Source: Atrina japonica
Lineage: Eukaryota > Mollusca > Bivalvia > Pterioida > Pinnidae
Reading direction: 5' to 3'
NCBI GenBank assembly: GCA_030159075.1
Contig: BROG01000265.1
Span: forward strand, 771,501-835,500
DNA: 64,000 bases
In this document: positions 10,965-21,100 of the stretch, in pieces
How the letters are laid out: every line of letters starts with the position of its first letter
Numbering within the stretch: position 1 is the first letter of the stretch
Notes under the pieces: generated by a model
Told to the model about the DNA's origin: nothing
Seen by the model: the letters and a program-made list of their open reading frames with translations, nothing else
The model's database searches: none
Made by a program: the position numbers and the translations under genes

Positions 10965-11075
10965 AAATCTTTGAAAATGTCGCTGGCGATGTTATTTTAG
11001 CTTTTTTTTTTTTTTACCGGAGACAGTTTTTAAAAAAAAATAAAATCAGAGTATGTTATTTGTTTTATAAACATT
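10965..11075 (+). repeat. Interspersed repeat, pairs with 59928-60020
   Basis: GAAAATGTCGCTGGCGA / GTTATTTTAGCTTTTTT / TTTGTTTTATAAA blocks are shared colinearly with 59945-60015. Each member is followed, some hundreds of bases later, by a type 2 SINE tail. Confidence 0.55.
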
Positions 11076-11079
11076 GTTT

Positions 11080-11290
11080 CCATGAAACGTTTGCGACGGG
11101 TGTGGCATGCCAATAGGGGACGCTGACTCCTTCCGGACACATGGTCCTATCCCGTTTGGGATTCGCAATTATTTTTCGTGTTGAGACCATTTGCACATCT
11201 AATTCTTCGTGTTCTAATGGACTTGAGCTTCAATTATCAATTATAACTTTTGTATTATGTTTATAATATTGGCACTTCTTCATTTTTATT
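11080..11290 (+). mobile_element. PLE subfamily 2 3' tail joined to pseudo-LTR sequence
   Basis: The tail has the phrases GTTTGCGACGGGTGTGGCAT, GACGCTGACTCCTTCCGGAC and TTGAGACCATTTGCACATCT shared with 47790-47915 and, in reverse, 16190-16300 and 57080-57200. It runs into ATTATAACTTTTGTATTATG and TTATAATATT, which belongs to the pseudo-LTR. Tail followed by pseudo-LTR is the junction expected between head-to-tail PLE copies. Confidence 0.65.
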
Positions 11291-11404
11291 TTAAAAGTAT
11301 CAGTTTTATTGAAATATGTATGAATGCGTATGTATGTTAACATATTTATGTAGTATATAATTTACAATAAGTATTATGTTTTATCAAAAAGAAATTAATA
11401 AGAG

Positions 11405-11462
11405 TCAATCCCGCCACGATATAACGGAAATGTTGTAGAAAGTGGCGTAAAACAATAACTAA
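11405..11462 (+). mobile_element. 3' tail fragment of the type 2 SINE
   Basis: GATATAACGGAAATGTTGTA followed by GAAAGTGGCGTAAAACA is the reverse complement of the left end of the minus-strand copies at 13290 and 24265. Confidence 0.55.
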
Positions 11463-12835
11463 CTCGTATATAATCCTATCGGGCATGACATCATCGGTGA
11501 CCTTTCTATTGTTGAAAAATAAAAAGTCAAAAATCTTATTTTAAGAGGTCTAAAATACCGTGAAGCATGTCCCTTTAATTGGCGACAGAATTTCACCTTA
11601 GTTATGAATTATATCGAGGATTATGTCAGACGTTAGGCCAAACATGAAGACGTAGAACCACACTTTATCTGAATGGTTAAAACCTAAACGATAGTTAATA
11701 AAATCTCATATTCGAAAATTTAAAGAAAAAACACATTATCCTTCTGTGTTCAAAGACTCTGACCGAGCTGGATATATTATATGACCAATATATACTGGTC
11801 CCAGCATACAAAGACTAAACAAATATAGTGTTTATCTGTAAGGAAAATTATTATATTTTGTATTAGAAGAACTAGGATTTAATACGAATTCTGGAGATCC
11901 TACATACACACGTAGCCCACTTTCAAATCCTTCAAAACCACGAGTCAGTATTCTTTTATTGCTTTTGAGCTGCCATAATTATGTTGTATAAATAAACTTC
12001 ACAAAGTCCCTTATGAGCCAATGTATATAACAGGATTCAGCAAATGTTTCATGAAATCGTTATCTTCATCCCTTACCATTATATTCCCATGGGAACCAAT
12101 TGTGCCCCTTTATTGGCTGATCTGTTCATTCCAAAATTTCTGAATAAAAAAGAACAGATAGTGGTTGGCCTCATTTTGACATTTAGATATATCTAAGACG
12201 TTTTGTCAATTAATAATGACAATTTTCAGATATATGTCAATGCGACATATTTCAACGAACTTAGAATTGAAGACAACAAAATCAAGTACATATGCTTCTT
12301 ACTTGAACATTTTACTTACTATAGGCAGACGGGGAATTAACAACTAAATCATACGACAAACGCGACGATGTCGGCTTTCCAATCGCATCTTTTCCACATT
12401 AAAGTAGTGAATTCCAACAATCATCTGCATATGGTGTTTATATCTCACAAACAATCCGATATGCCAGGGCGTGTTCAACATATGAACATTTTATACAGAG
12501 GTAAACTACTTACTCACAAGTTATTGACAGAGGAATATCGCAAATCGCGTTTATTTTCAACATTTCACTCACTTTACGGTCCGTATAACAACCTTGTTTC
12601 CGAAAACTCTTTTTTCACTCAACAAGATGTACCAACTGTGACGAGGATTACGTATTCACCTATTTCATTTGATTTTGACTGTGGAAACGGGTTGCATATC
12701 TTCTATGGCACCTGGTCCCACCTATGGATTTCCAGACGTCCATGTTTGTCCAATAATCACTATAATTGTATATGTATCCTAGACATCCGGATGATTTATA
12801 TTATGGTATCTGAGATTTTATATTAAGTTAGATTT
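11463..12835 (+). mobile_element. Penelope-like retroelement, subfamily 1 (copy C), longest but deleted
   Basis: This copy reaches further 5' than the others: GHDIIGDLSIVE, LRGLKYREACPFNWRQNFTL and AKHEDVEP (about 11480-11670) are the N-terminal region of a PLE protein. LVPAYKD-TNIVFICKENYY follows (about 11795-11850; PADKASNN-type motif). After LEELGFNTNSG and IPMGTNCAPLLADL, a deletion near 12080 removes the first catalytic block. RT pieces continue to about 12600, and the 3' tail ends in ATTATGGTATCTGAGA near 12815. Many stops and indels make it dead. Confidence 0.8.
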
Positions 12836-12920
12836 TGAGAAGACAATACTACTTATAAAATGTACACGAATATAAAATATAGCATTGCCAAATATTATAC
12901 AATGCCTTTGTATTGAGCGT

Positions 12921-12932
12921 CACACACACACA

Positions 12933-12990
<58 letters not shown>
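12921..12990 (+). repeat. Compound (CA)n(CT)n microsatellite
   Basis: Seven to eight CA units are followed by about 27 CT units without interruption. Confidence 0.95.
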
Positions 12991-12993
<3 letters not shown>

Positions 12994-13194
12994 ACAGGTA
13001 TGCGGCTACGAATCTAGAAAATAAATCTTATATTACAAACTTTTTATAAAGCATCCTAAACACAATATGATAAATGAGTCCCATTTCCAAAACTTTGCTA
13101 TATTTTATTTAGTTCTTGTTTGTTTGAGGCAAATCTTTACAAGAGATCACGCACGAAGAGAAAATTTCTCGTTTCGCTGAAAGATCTTTTCACG

Positions 13195-13195
13195 G

Positions 13196-13274
<79 letters not shown>
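13195..13274 (+). repeat. (AT)n microsatellite, about 40 units
   Basis: Alternating AT with a single interruption near 13219. The apparent frame running through it is low-complexity and not a gene. Confidence 0.95.
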
Positions 13275-13276
<2 letters not shown>

Positions 13277-13289
13277 TGCAAGTTCAATT

Positions 13290-13530
13290 TGATTTGGTTT
13301 CTTGTTTTTACGCCATACTCAACAATTTTTCAGTCATATGATGGCGTCCAGTTTTTATTGATGGAGGAGAAACCCCGGTTACCCGGGTAAAGACCACCGA
13401 CCTTCCGCAAGAAAACTGGCAATCTTTCCCACTTAATCCGAAATGACCCTAGCGGGATTCAAACCAGAGGTGAGAGGCCTTGTGATTTAAAGCGCAATGC
13501 TCTAACTACTCGGCCACGGAGGCCCCCTGC
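13290..13530 (-). mobile_element. tRNA-headed SINE (type 2), minus strand
   Basis: On the minus strand the head is a tRNA-like sequence, GGGGCCTCCGTGGCCGAGTA with B-box GGTTTGAATCC, resembling a class II tRNA such as tRNA-Ser. The body includes CCCGGGTAACCGGGG and the 3' tail is ATATGACTGAAAAATTGTTG. Related copies, all on the minus strand, are at 17500, 24265, 31495 and 44235. Confidence 0.8.
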
Positions 13531-13719
13531 AAGTTCAATTACACAACATAAGCTTAATAGGAGTTACCTTTCTTGGCCCCATAGAATTAATTATTACACT
13601 TATTGCTCAATTTGCTGACGGGAAGGGAGTCATATAATCCTCACTATGTATTTTTGTTTTCAAAAATAAAATGAATTATACTATTTGATACACATTCATG
13701 AAACGGTACATTCTATTCA

Positions 13720-13862
13720 ATAGCGGTTGTTGAGTTGTTTGTAACAAGTGTGACGAGGATTTCTTCTTCACCTATTTCATTTGAATTTGACTGTGGACTC
13801 ACGGCAGGTGTATCCTGTTCACCCTGAATATTTATACTTTTGTATCTCCGATTTTATATTGT
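13720..13862 (+). mobile_element. PLE subfamily 1, 3' tail only (copy D)
   Basis: GCGGTTGTTGAG, GTGTGACGAGGATT, GACTGTGGACTCACGGC and TACTTTTGTATCTCCGA match the tail of the other copies. The GTATCTGAGA terminal block closes it. Severely 5' truncated. Confidence 0.75.
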
Positions 13863-14096
13863 AAGGTTCATAATATTTTTAACTGTTAGCAAATTATTAT
13901 CGGTTCGTAATATTTTTCTACTATTAACAACTTATTATCTGAACATTGTATTTGAAGAATTTAAATGTACATTTATATTAAACACAGGTAAGAATGTATG
14001 TTTTCTTTACCCGTTTATAATTTAACTAATTATTGTTTGAATGTATTTCCGATGTTGAAAAAAACACATTAAACCTTGAAAGTGTTATAATTTAAA

Positions 14097-15055
14097 CAAG
14101 AGACCCCAAAGGGATCTTGGCGCTCACCATGGAATGTTCTATAACTGATCTATGACAGACTGTTCTTTTCTCTTATTTTGTGTCTCAACACTGAATTTGA
14201 ACTTAAATCCATATTTCTGTGAAATACTTTTTTCACATTATGAATGGAATGGAATTCAACATGGCCGTCTACCAACACCGTAGGATTCTTTTCCTTCTGA
14301 AAATGTAATATGCACATCTAGACCTCAAACTTCAAAGGCAACCCTCATGTCTAATTTCAGTGAGATCCCTACAGTACTTCTTGTGAAATATAAATGGTAA
14401 CGTCCTTTGATCAAAATCCAAAGTGACAGCCTGTCAGCCATTTTGAACTCTGATCTCTCTGAAATGCAATATGCCCAACTACACCTCAGAGGGAAACTTC
14501 ATGTCAAATCTTAACAAGATCCCTTCAGTACTTACTGAGATATAGGAGTAGCATACTTCCATTGTCAAAATCCAAGATGGCCGCCTGTCAGCCATGTTAG
14601 AAACCAATCTCTCTGAAAATGTTATATTCACAACTAGACCTCAAGAGAAACTTTCAAGTCAAATTTCAAGGAGATCCCTTCAGTCCTTTCTGAGAAGTAA
14701 CAGTAACAAACTTCCTTTGCTAAAAATCCAAAATGGTCGCCTGTCGGCCATGTTTGATTCCGATCTCTTTGAAAATGTTTTTATGCACAACTAGACCTCA
14801 AAGGAAACCTTCATGCTAAATTTCAAGGATATTCCTTTAGTCCTTTCTGAGAAGTAGCGGTAACAAATTTCTTTTGCTCAAAATCCAAGATGGTCGCCTG
14901 TCGGCAATGTTGGATTCCGATCTCTTTGAAAATCTTAAATACACAAGACCTCAAGGGAACGCTTCATGTCCGATTTTAAACAGATCCCTTCAGTCCTTTT
15001 TGAGAAGTAGCGGTTACAAGAATTGTTCAGGACGGACGCTGGTGGGCTAAAAAGG
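14097..15055 (+). repeat. Tandem-repeat-bearing element, about 155-bp unit, five copies
   Basis: CGCCTGTCAGCCATG-type phrases recur at about 14427, 14580, 14734 and 14891, with an earlier diverged copy near 14260. Each unit also has ACTAGACCTCAA, GAGATCCCTTCAGT and TGAGAAGTA. The array is bounded by GAGACCCCAAAGGGATCTTG on the left and GGACGGACGCTGGTGGGC on the right. Central tandem units with fixed ends recall molluscan non-autonomous elements of Helitron/pearl type, but I did not see decisive termini. Confidence 0.75.
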
Positions 15056-15384
15056 GGAAATTACATATATTTTTTGACGACATGTTGAAATGTACATAAC
15101 AGGCACATGGTGTCGTGTAGCCCACTTATTTGACCTTTATATCATGATCGTAAATTTTACAAATTGTTCTATACTTATTTAACACTATGTTCTTTTTTTC
15201 GATGTTAGAAACATGTGGATAACATAAAAATACTTTCTGCAAACAACCAGAGTTTGGAGTAAAATTGTGCGTTTTGGATTTTTGAATTTTTACAGTAGGT
15301 ACTTTTAGACTGACTTGGCAGCACATTTACATTTATCGTTTGGCTTTGTATGATACTAATATTACTTTCGGAAATATCCATTTA

Positions 15385-15580
15385 CATCAAATGCGAGCTC
15401 AACTGATGAAGTCGTGTCCACAAAAATAAGGATATATTTTGAACCTTTTGTAAAACTATAGCTTTGGTACTGCTAATGTTTATTACCACTATGCCGTTGC
15501 CACTGCTGGTGGACAGTCTGAGTCCCCGAGGATATACATAAGCCCAATACCTGGGATTTCTAGTTCCTATATAAGCCTCC
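15385..15580 (+). repeat. PLE pseudo-LTR fragment with the 5' half of a hammerhead
   Basis: GAGCTCAACTGATGAAGTCG (about 15395-15414) is the stem I strand plus the CTGATGA core of the hammerhead found at 53.6-54.0 kb. The GAAA half is missing. It continues with TAGCTTTGGTACTGCTAATG, GCCACTGCTGGTGGACAGTC and AGTCCCCGAGGATATACATA, matching the pseudo-LTR at 53.88-53.94 kb (reverse). Confidence 0.7.
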
Positions 15581-15954
15581 GTTGGTTCAAATTGTTTAGT
15601 TTCAATGTTGTTTTTTATGGGATGATGCTGAACCACGAAGTCTTATTGGAAATCGCAATTTTCTTGTAGCATTCTGAAAGACTGCGGAACGTCTCGTCTT
15701 GACGAAGGGTGACAGTAACTGTTTCAAATTAGATTATACCTCAACCATATGATTCGGTAAATAATCTTTATAAATATTGTAGATGTTTAGCTATAATAAT
15801 AATGACCAAAATAAAGTCAAGACAGTTGGAAACATTGTCAAATAACCATTCAAAGTTCCCATAAAAATTCGTTAGGAACTTGCTACGAGAAAATGGCAAC
15901 TTCCGATAAGACTTAGTGAAGGAAGACTTTATGTTATAGGACTACTGAAAAATA

Positions 15955-16160
15955 TTGGTACCGCCCGAATAATTTATACTGATTTAATATTTAGCTCAGA
16001 TAGCATTATAACTTTACAAGTATAGGTATTCATTTTTACAGTTGGAACGGTCGTCTTGAGCATATATGTTGGCCTCTTTTGTAAATCTATAGCTTTTGTA
16101 CTGCTGATAATATTTATAAGTAAAATTTAAGAAGTACTGATCAATAATAAAAAAAACCTT
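15955..16160 (+). repeat. PLE pseudo-LTR fragment
   Basis: ATTTATACTGATTTAATATT and GGTCGTCTTGAGCATATATG (the hammerhead cleavage side, GTC-TTGAGC, at about 16046-16058) are present, then the AGCTTTTGTACTGCTGATAA phrase. It lies in opposite orientation to the neighbouring PLE tail at 16165. Confidence 0.55.
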
Positions 16161-16164
16161 AAGT

Positions 16165-16425
16165 CCATTACAACACGACGAATTAGATGTGCAAATGGTC
16201 TCAACATAAAGAACAATTACGAATCCCAAACGGGATAAGACCAGGTGTTCGGAAGGAGTCAGCGTCTTCTGCTGGCATGCCATACCCGTCGCAAATGTTC
16301 CATGGAAACCTTTCTAGTTCGATGAACGGGTCAAATTCGGTAAAAAGGTCAAGTTTGGTGATGAGGTCAAGTTCGGTGAAAAGCATGATTGGTGACTGTC
16401 TGTGGCCGTGATCCAGAATAGTATT
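16165..16425 (-). mobile_element. PLE subfamily 2, 3' tail, minus strand
   Basis: Reading the minus strand, an open frame encodes ELDLITKLDLFTEFDPFIEL, ERFPWNICDGYGMPAEDADS and LIPFGIRN. The frame is shared with 57060-57320 and, with stops, with 47720-47915. It is the C-terminal tail of the PLE protein. The same tail recurs in decayed form at 16690-16870. Confidence 0.7.
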
Positions 16426-16437
16426 TAATATCTGTGA

Positions 16438-16640
16438 GAGGGGTCGTTGCCACTGCTGGTAGATCGTCTAGTCCCCCTGGATATGCATAAGCCCATTACC
16501 TGGAATTTCGGTATCAGCCGATTATTTTATACTAAAGTAATATTGTCGCTCAGGTAACATTATAACTTTATAAGTATAGGTATTCAGTTTTACAGTGGGT
16601 ACAGTCGTCTTTAGCACATATTCTGGCCTCTTTTGTAAAA
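16438..16640 (+). repeat. PLE pseudo-LTR fragment
   Basis: GTCGTTGCCACTGCTGGTAG, CCCCCTGGATATGCATAAGC and TATACTAAAGTAATATT are shared with 15490-15570 and the reverse of 53.86-53.94 kb. TCGTCTTTAGCACATATTCT near 16605 is the post-cleavage side of the hammerhead. Confidence 0.6.
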
Positions 16641-16689
16641 CTTTCGTTTCGTTGAAAATATTTACAAATGAGACTAATTAAAATGTAGA

Positions 16690-16870
16690 GTCAATTGATA
16701 ATCGAAACAAGTCCATTTGATAAAAATGATCATAGCATAGAGAACAATTGCAAATCCCAAACATTATGGAACCAGGTGTCCGTCACAAATGTTACATGGA
16801 AACCTCCCAAGTTCGGTCGGTGAAAAGGCCAGGTTCGGTGAAAATGTCTTCAGTTAGTTTTAAATCAGAT
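16690..16870 (-). mobile_element. PLE subfamily 2, decayed 3' tail
   Basis: The AACAATTGCAAATCCCAAAC and GGTGAAAAGGCCAGGTTCGG phrases match 16200-16380 with several deletions. No open frame remains. Confidence 0.55.
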
Positions 16871-16939
16871 TGGTAAAAGGGGCTTTCTATATATTGTTAT
16901 GTTCTAGAATACCCTCTAACATTCCTGGGAGGGCTACAT

Positions 16940-17040
16940 AATATGTTACAGGGTTCCCGTATCGACCATAAAATCCCTTAGCCACGATGCTCAAGACAAT
17001 CGTTTCTGTCAATAGGACTTCATCAGTTGAGCTAGAGTTA
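16940..17040 (-). repeat. PLE pseudo-LTR piece containing a hammerhead
   Basis: CCCGTATCGACCATAAAATC matches 57370-57395, and the segment continues into the hammerhead core at 16989-17032. It sits next to a subfamily 2 tail in the same orientation. Confidence 0.65.
16989..17032 (-). ncRNA. Hammerhead ribozyme motif (PLE type)
   Basis: On the minus strand stem I is GCTCAA pairing with TTGAGC (six of six pairs). The core is CTGATGA, then a stem II of GTC/GAC around a CTATT loop, then GAAA. Stem III is only two pairs closed by a GATT loop, followed by the GTC cleavage triplet. Short stem III and location in a PLE terminal repeat are known properties of PLE hammerheads. The stem II base is an A-A mismatch instead of the usual G-C, so activity may be weak. 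Confidence 0.72.
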
Positions 17041-17499
17041 TGCAATGTTTGAATTAACTTCATGAGTCGATGTTCCCATTGACAATTTTTTTTACAAAAT
17101 ATCTAATAAAAATATTTGAAGTTTCACACTTTAATTTCAAGATTATGGTACAACAATGATTTTTGAAAGCAATATAAAATAAATAACAGAGTAAAATAGT
17201 ACTGTTCAGAGCATCTTTGTTTAAGTCTCAAAATTCCACAAGTCTTTTAATTTTACAATTAAAATGTTGATCCACCAACATTCCGAAAGCGCGTTGTTGT
17301 CTTTTTACAGCTACGTTGGGTTCAGTCAATTATCCTGAAACGAAAAAAAAAATAAAATAAATAAAAATAAAATAAAATAAATTATCACATATAAAAAAAA
17401 TGTTTGGATGTAACCTGACCTGATCAATCTACTTAAATGTTAACCACAACGAAATAGATAAGATGAAATAACATAAATTAGGTTTAATGTCTTTCGTTG
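17041..17499. other. No gene; A-rich low-complexity run
   Basis: An (AAAAT)n-like run at about 17341-17385 is the only distinctive feature. Confidence 0.5.
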
Positions 17500-17705
17500 C
17501 TTTATGTGACACTCAACAAGATTTAGTCATATTCTGACATTCATTTTTTTAATACTGGGGGAGAAACCTCAATTATAGCAGACAAGACCACCAGAATTCA
17601 GCAGGTAAATTGACGAATCTGTCGGATTGGGTTAACGCCGGGCTTGTGCCCGCGCCAGCAAGTCTCGAACTATGTACTACAGCCGCAAGACGCATTGTAT
17701 CAATT
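17500..17705 (-). mobile_element. Decayed type 2 SINE, minus strand
   Basis: ACACTCAACAAGATTTAGTC, GGGGGAGAAACCTCAATTAT, AGACCACCAGAATTCAGCAG and AGTCTCGAAC correspond in order to the better copy at 13290-13530. The tRNA-like head is degraded. Confidence 0.55.
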
Positions 17706-18130
17706 TAATTCAATTTCACTATTTGACCCATTTACCCGGATGCACCAAGCTTAAGTCAACCCTTTTAAACAATTTAATTATTGTTTTTTTTTTCATTTTA
17801 AGTAATGAAACAATACGTGGTAATATTGTTCACTGTTAGTCATAATGCTTTGTTGTTTCAAAGCAAAAACTAAGACAACATCACTTCCGGTTAAGCAGAT
17901 TATGTATGACCTGGGATATGATAGGTGCCAGATTTGAATAAAAACCTACAGAAACGTAATGACACTTGTCATCTTTACAAGATTGAACACTTATCTAAAC
18001 TTAATTCTCCACAGACCAAACCAACAATCGCTGAATACCTCCATTGTAATATTATATAACCAGACAGGACCATGGATTATGTACAAACTAGTCTGACAAA
18101 AGTGAACGGCATGTAACAACTAAAAATGTA

Positions 18131-21100
18131 CTATTGCAATACCTGCATAACGTCTGTTGTATTTATCTGAACGGAAATCCACGTGTACAGTTTCCGGATA
18201 TCTATATTCTTCAGTTTATACACGAGACTATTGAGGCCATCCACTGCCATCGTCATATTACCTTTTTTGAGAATTTCGTCCCTGAAAAGTAAATGTTACT
18301 TTTATATTCCGAGATTTCGTACCTTCCCAATTCAATGGTACACTGGGGACATTTCACTATCACTTTCAGACATCAACTAATCATGACTCTGTCAGTAAAA
18401 TGAAACGAATGTACTCTGAATCACGTATATAGCGAATATTAAAAAAATCAATATAAAAGCAACAGAGCGCTTTATTTTCAAAATGTTGGTATTGTTGAAC
18501 ATATATACATAAAGACACAAACATGTCTTCGCTAGAAATTCGTGATTATTTTCTTCTTTTCTATCTGTTTTTATAAAAATTCCGGGAATTGAAAATTTTG
18601 ACTTTATGATGATATATGCGTTTACCAGTTTGAGCGATAATTATCATTGGTTTTAAGAAGTTGAAATTGTTCGAATTATTACTGACGGTACATTACAGTA
18701 TGACAACTGTATGACTCTGGTATATATCCTAGCGGAGAAAAGTGACAGTGTAGGGCATTTTGTAAAACTTCAAGTCATTGAAAATGCCATAGCATCGGTC
18801 ATTTTATTGGTATTGGGGACATGAGGGGTAAAAACCAATCCACAGTTCAAAACACATATAACCACAATTTACGTTATTGTAGGTCTGGCACCGTCGCCTC
18901 ATTGAGCGTGCAATAATTGTTGATAAATACTTGTTGAATGTCGGTGCAGATCTGGACTAACGCCTGGAACAACGCTGTCAAAGTCACCGGCTGATTAGAC
19001 AGCGGACGTAAACAACGTTTCATCTCATCTGGGACGTGTTCATTTTGTGTTGGCCATGGAAACAGTGATTTTCTGCTGCGCTAGAAATTCCATTATCACC
19101 AGTGACCAGGGTGACACGAGGTCTAGCACTGTCTTACTTGTGACGTTGCTGTCCTTGCACAAATGGAATGACATAAGCCTGGATAATTTCTTCACGGTAG
19201 CGTATGGCGTTCAGATTATCACCGATAACCACAAGCGGTGTTCGTCCGGTTGACGTGAAACCATCCCAATACCATAACACTTACACCGTCAAATGCTCGT
19301 CGCTCCACGACATAACGTCATTAAAATGTTCTCCAGCACGACGATCGACTCTTCAACGACCGTCGCTGCATTGATCAGAAAGACTATAATAAAGTACTTT
19401 GAAACCAGATATGGTCTTGCAATCTCTTGTACAGAGTTGCCGGTCCTTGCACTCCTCAAGAATCTCTGTCAACGTCTGGACTTTTGCTAGTTTCTACCAA
19501 TATATATAAATCTACTATATAGTTTGCTATGTATAAGGTATTGGTCTCTTTTGCATATATCTATAGTGCTGACATAGAAAAAATACTATGTAAGGTGAAA
19601 ATACTTTTTAAAATGGATATAAATATAGGCACTATATTTTTGTGAAAAGTTTCCTTATTCTGTGTAATTTGGTTTTTATATACATTTTTCACGGGGTTAC
19701 ATGACCAAGTGTTTTGGGACTTCTTTATAGATGTTGACAGTGATTGCGGAGGAGTGCAAGGGCCGACAACTCTTTGTAAGAGATTGGCGGTCTTGCTATA
19801 GATATGGTCTAATTACCTTTTTGATATTAATAATGACCGTTGCTAATGGAATTTCTAATTTAGCCTTTTGGTGTTTTATTAACACTTAAAGTATAAATGT
19901 TTTTGTAATGCAGATACTTCATAGACTTCCAACGAAGCGGAAAATACGACACAGTCAATACTATTTAGTTTAATAAACGGATTGATCAACTAAATGGATT
20001 TCTGGATTAGCTTAAAAGTGTCCAAAATGACTGATGCAGCATTTATTTCTGCTTGTTAGTATGATCTAAGAAATATTCTGTGTGCATATTTCTTGCATTC
20101 TGTTCCATTCTATGCTTATTACCCTTACTCTAAGTAATATTTAGGACACAGGTCTTGAGGTTGCTTAATCTATAAAGAAATACACGTATCTGTTTTACGT
20201 TTTTGTTTCGCATATATGATAACAGCCCTGGCGGCTCTTCTAGAATTAGGTCAGACAATGAAGAGATGCTCTTTCGGTGGGGTAGATTTTTTTTTTATTA
20301 TTATATGATCTCAACATCATGTGACCGATTTTTTTCTCTAAATGATAAAAACTGATTGATCTCATATTATATAATGATTTTTCAATGTTTGAGACAGTTG
20401 TTTTTATAACTATTGTTTACACTTGTGTGATACTGTTGTATATAGTTATTCTATGTAATCTTAATTTTGTAGGTTGTTATTTTGATATACGTTTTGGCAT
20501 TTTTAATATATGTTCTTTTCAACTTGCAATTTTTGTATGCTGTTCTTGTACATGTATATAGTTATTTTCAAAAACAAACATTAGTTTTGCAACTTGATAT
20601 ATTGATATACAATTCTGTAATTTTAAATATTTGCTCTTTTCAACAGCTTTTTGATTTTTATTTGAAGCAGACGAGTTCAGTTTACCTTTTGATTGTGTTT
20701 GCCCTTCCACTATTCACATTGTCAATGTTATTTTAAGGATATTCAATTAGAAAATGATTAATGCAGATGTTTTGTAAGGACTACCTGGTTATGTAATAAA
20801 CATATAGCATGAGCTTGAGTGCAAGTAAAAACCAGTTACGTGAAATGTCATTTTGATGTTTGTGTCAACTTTTAGATGATATAATCCGTAACCTTCATCC
20901 TATCGGCAGCAATCAAAGTCATATGAAACGTAACACTGATTTAAGTGTAAATTTGTAAAAACATACGGGAGGTGAATTCACTATAAGTATAAACCACGAA
21001 AGTGATATAAAAAGTAATTTGGATGTGGGTAGCACAGATAACAATGATAGAAACGTAACATCGCTGTAAATATCAAACAGAAAAGGACATAAAATAGTAA

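Noticed and set aside
13120..13341. Protein-coding frame through an (AT)n run
   Set aside because: It translates a microsatellite into alternating Tyr/Ile; no gene signal.
20482..20736. Hydrophobic membrane protein
   Set aside because: Composition follows T-rich low-complexity DNA; no homologous domain or splice context.
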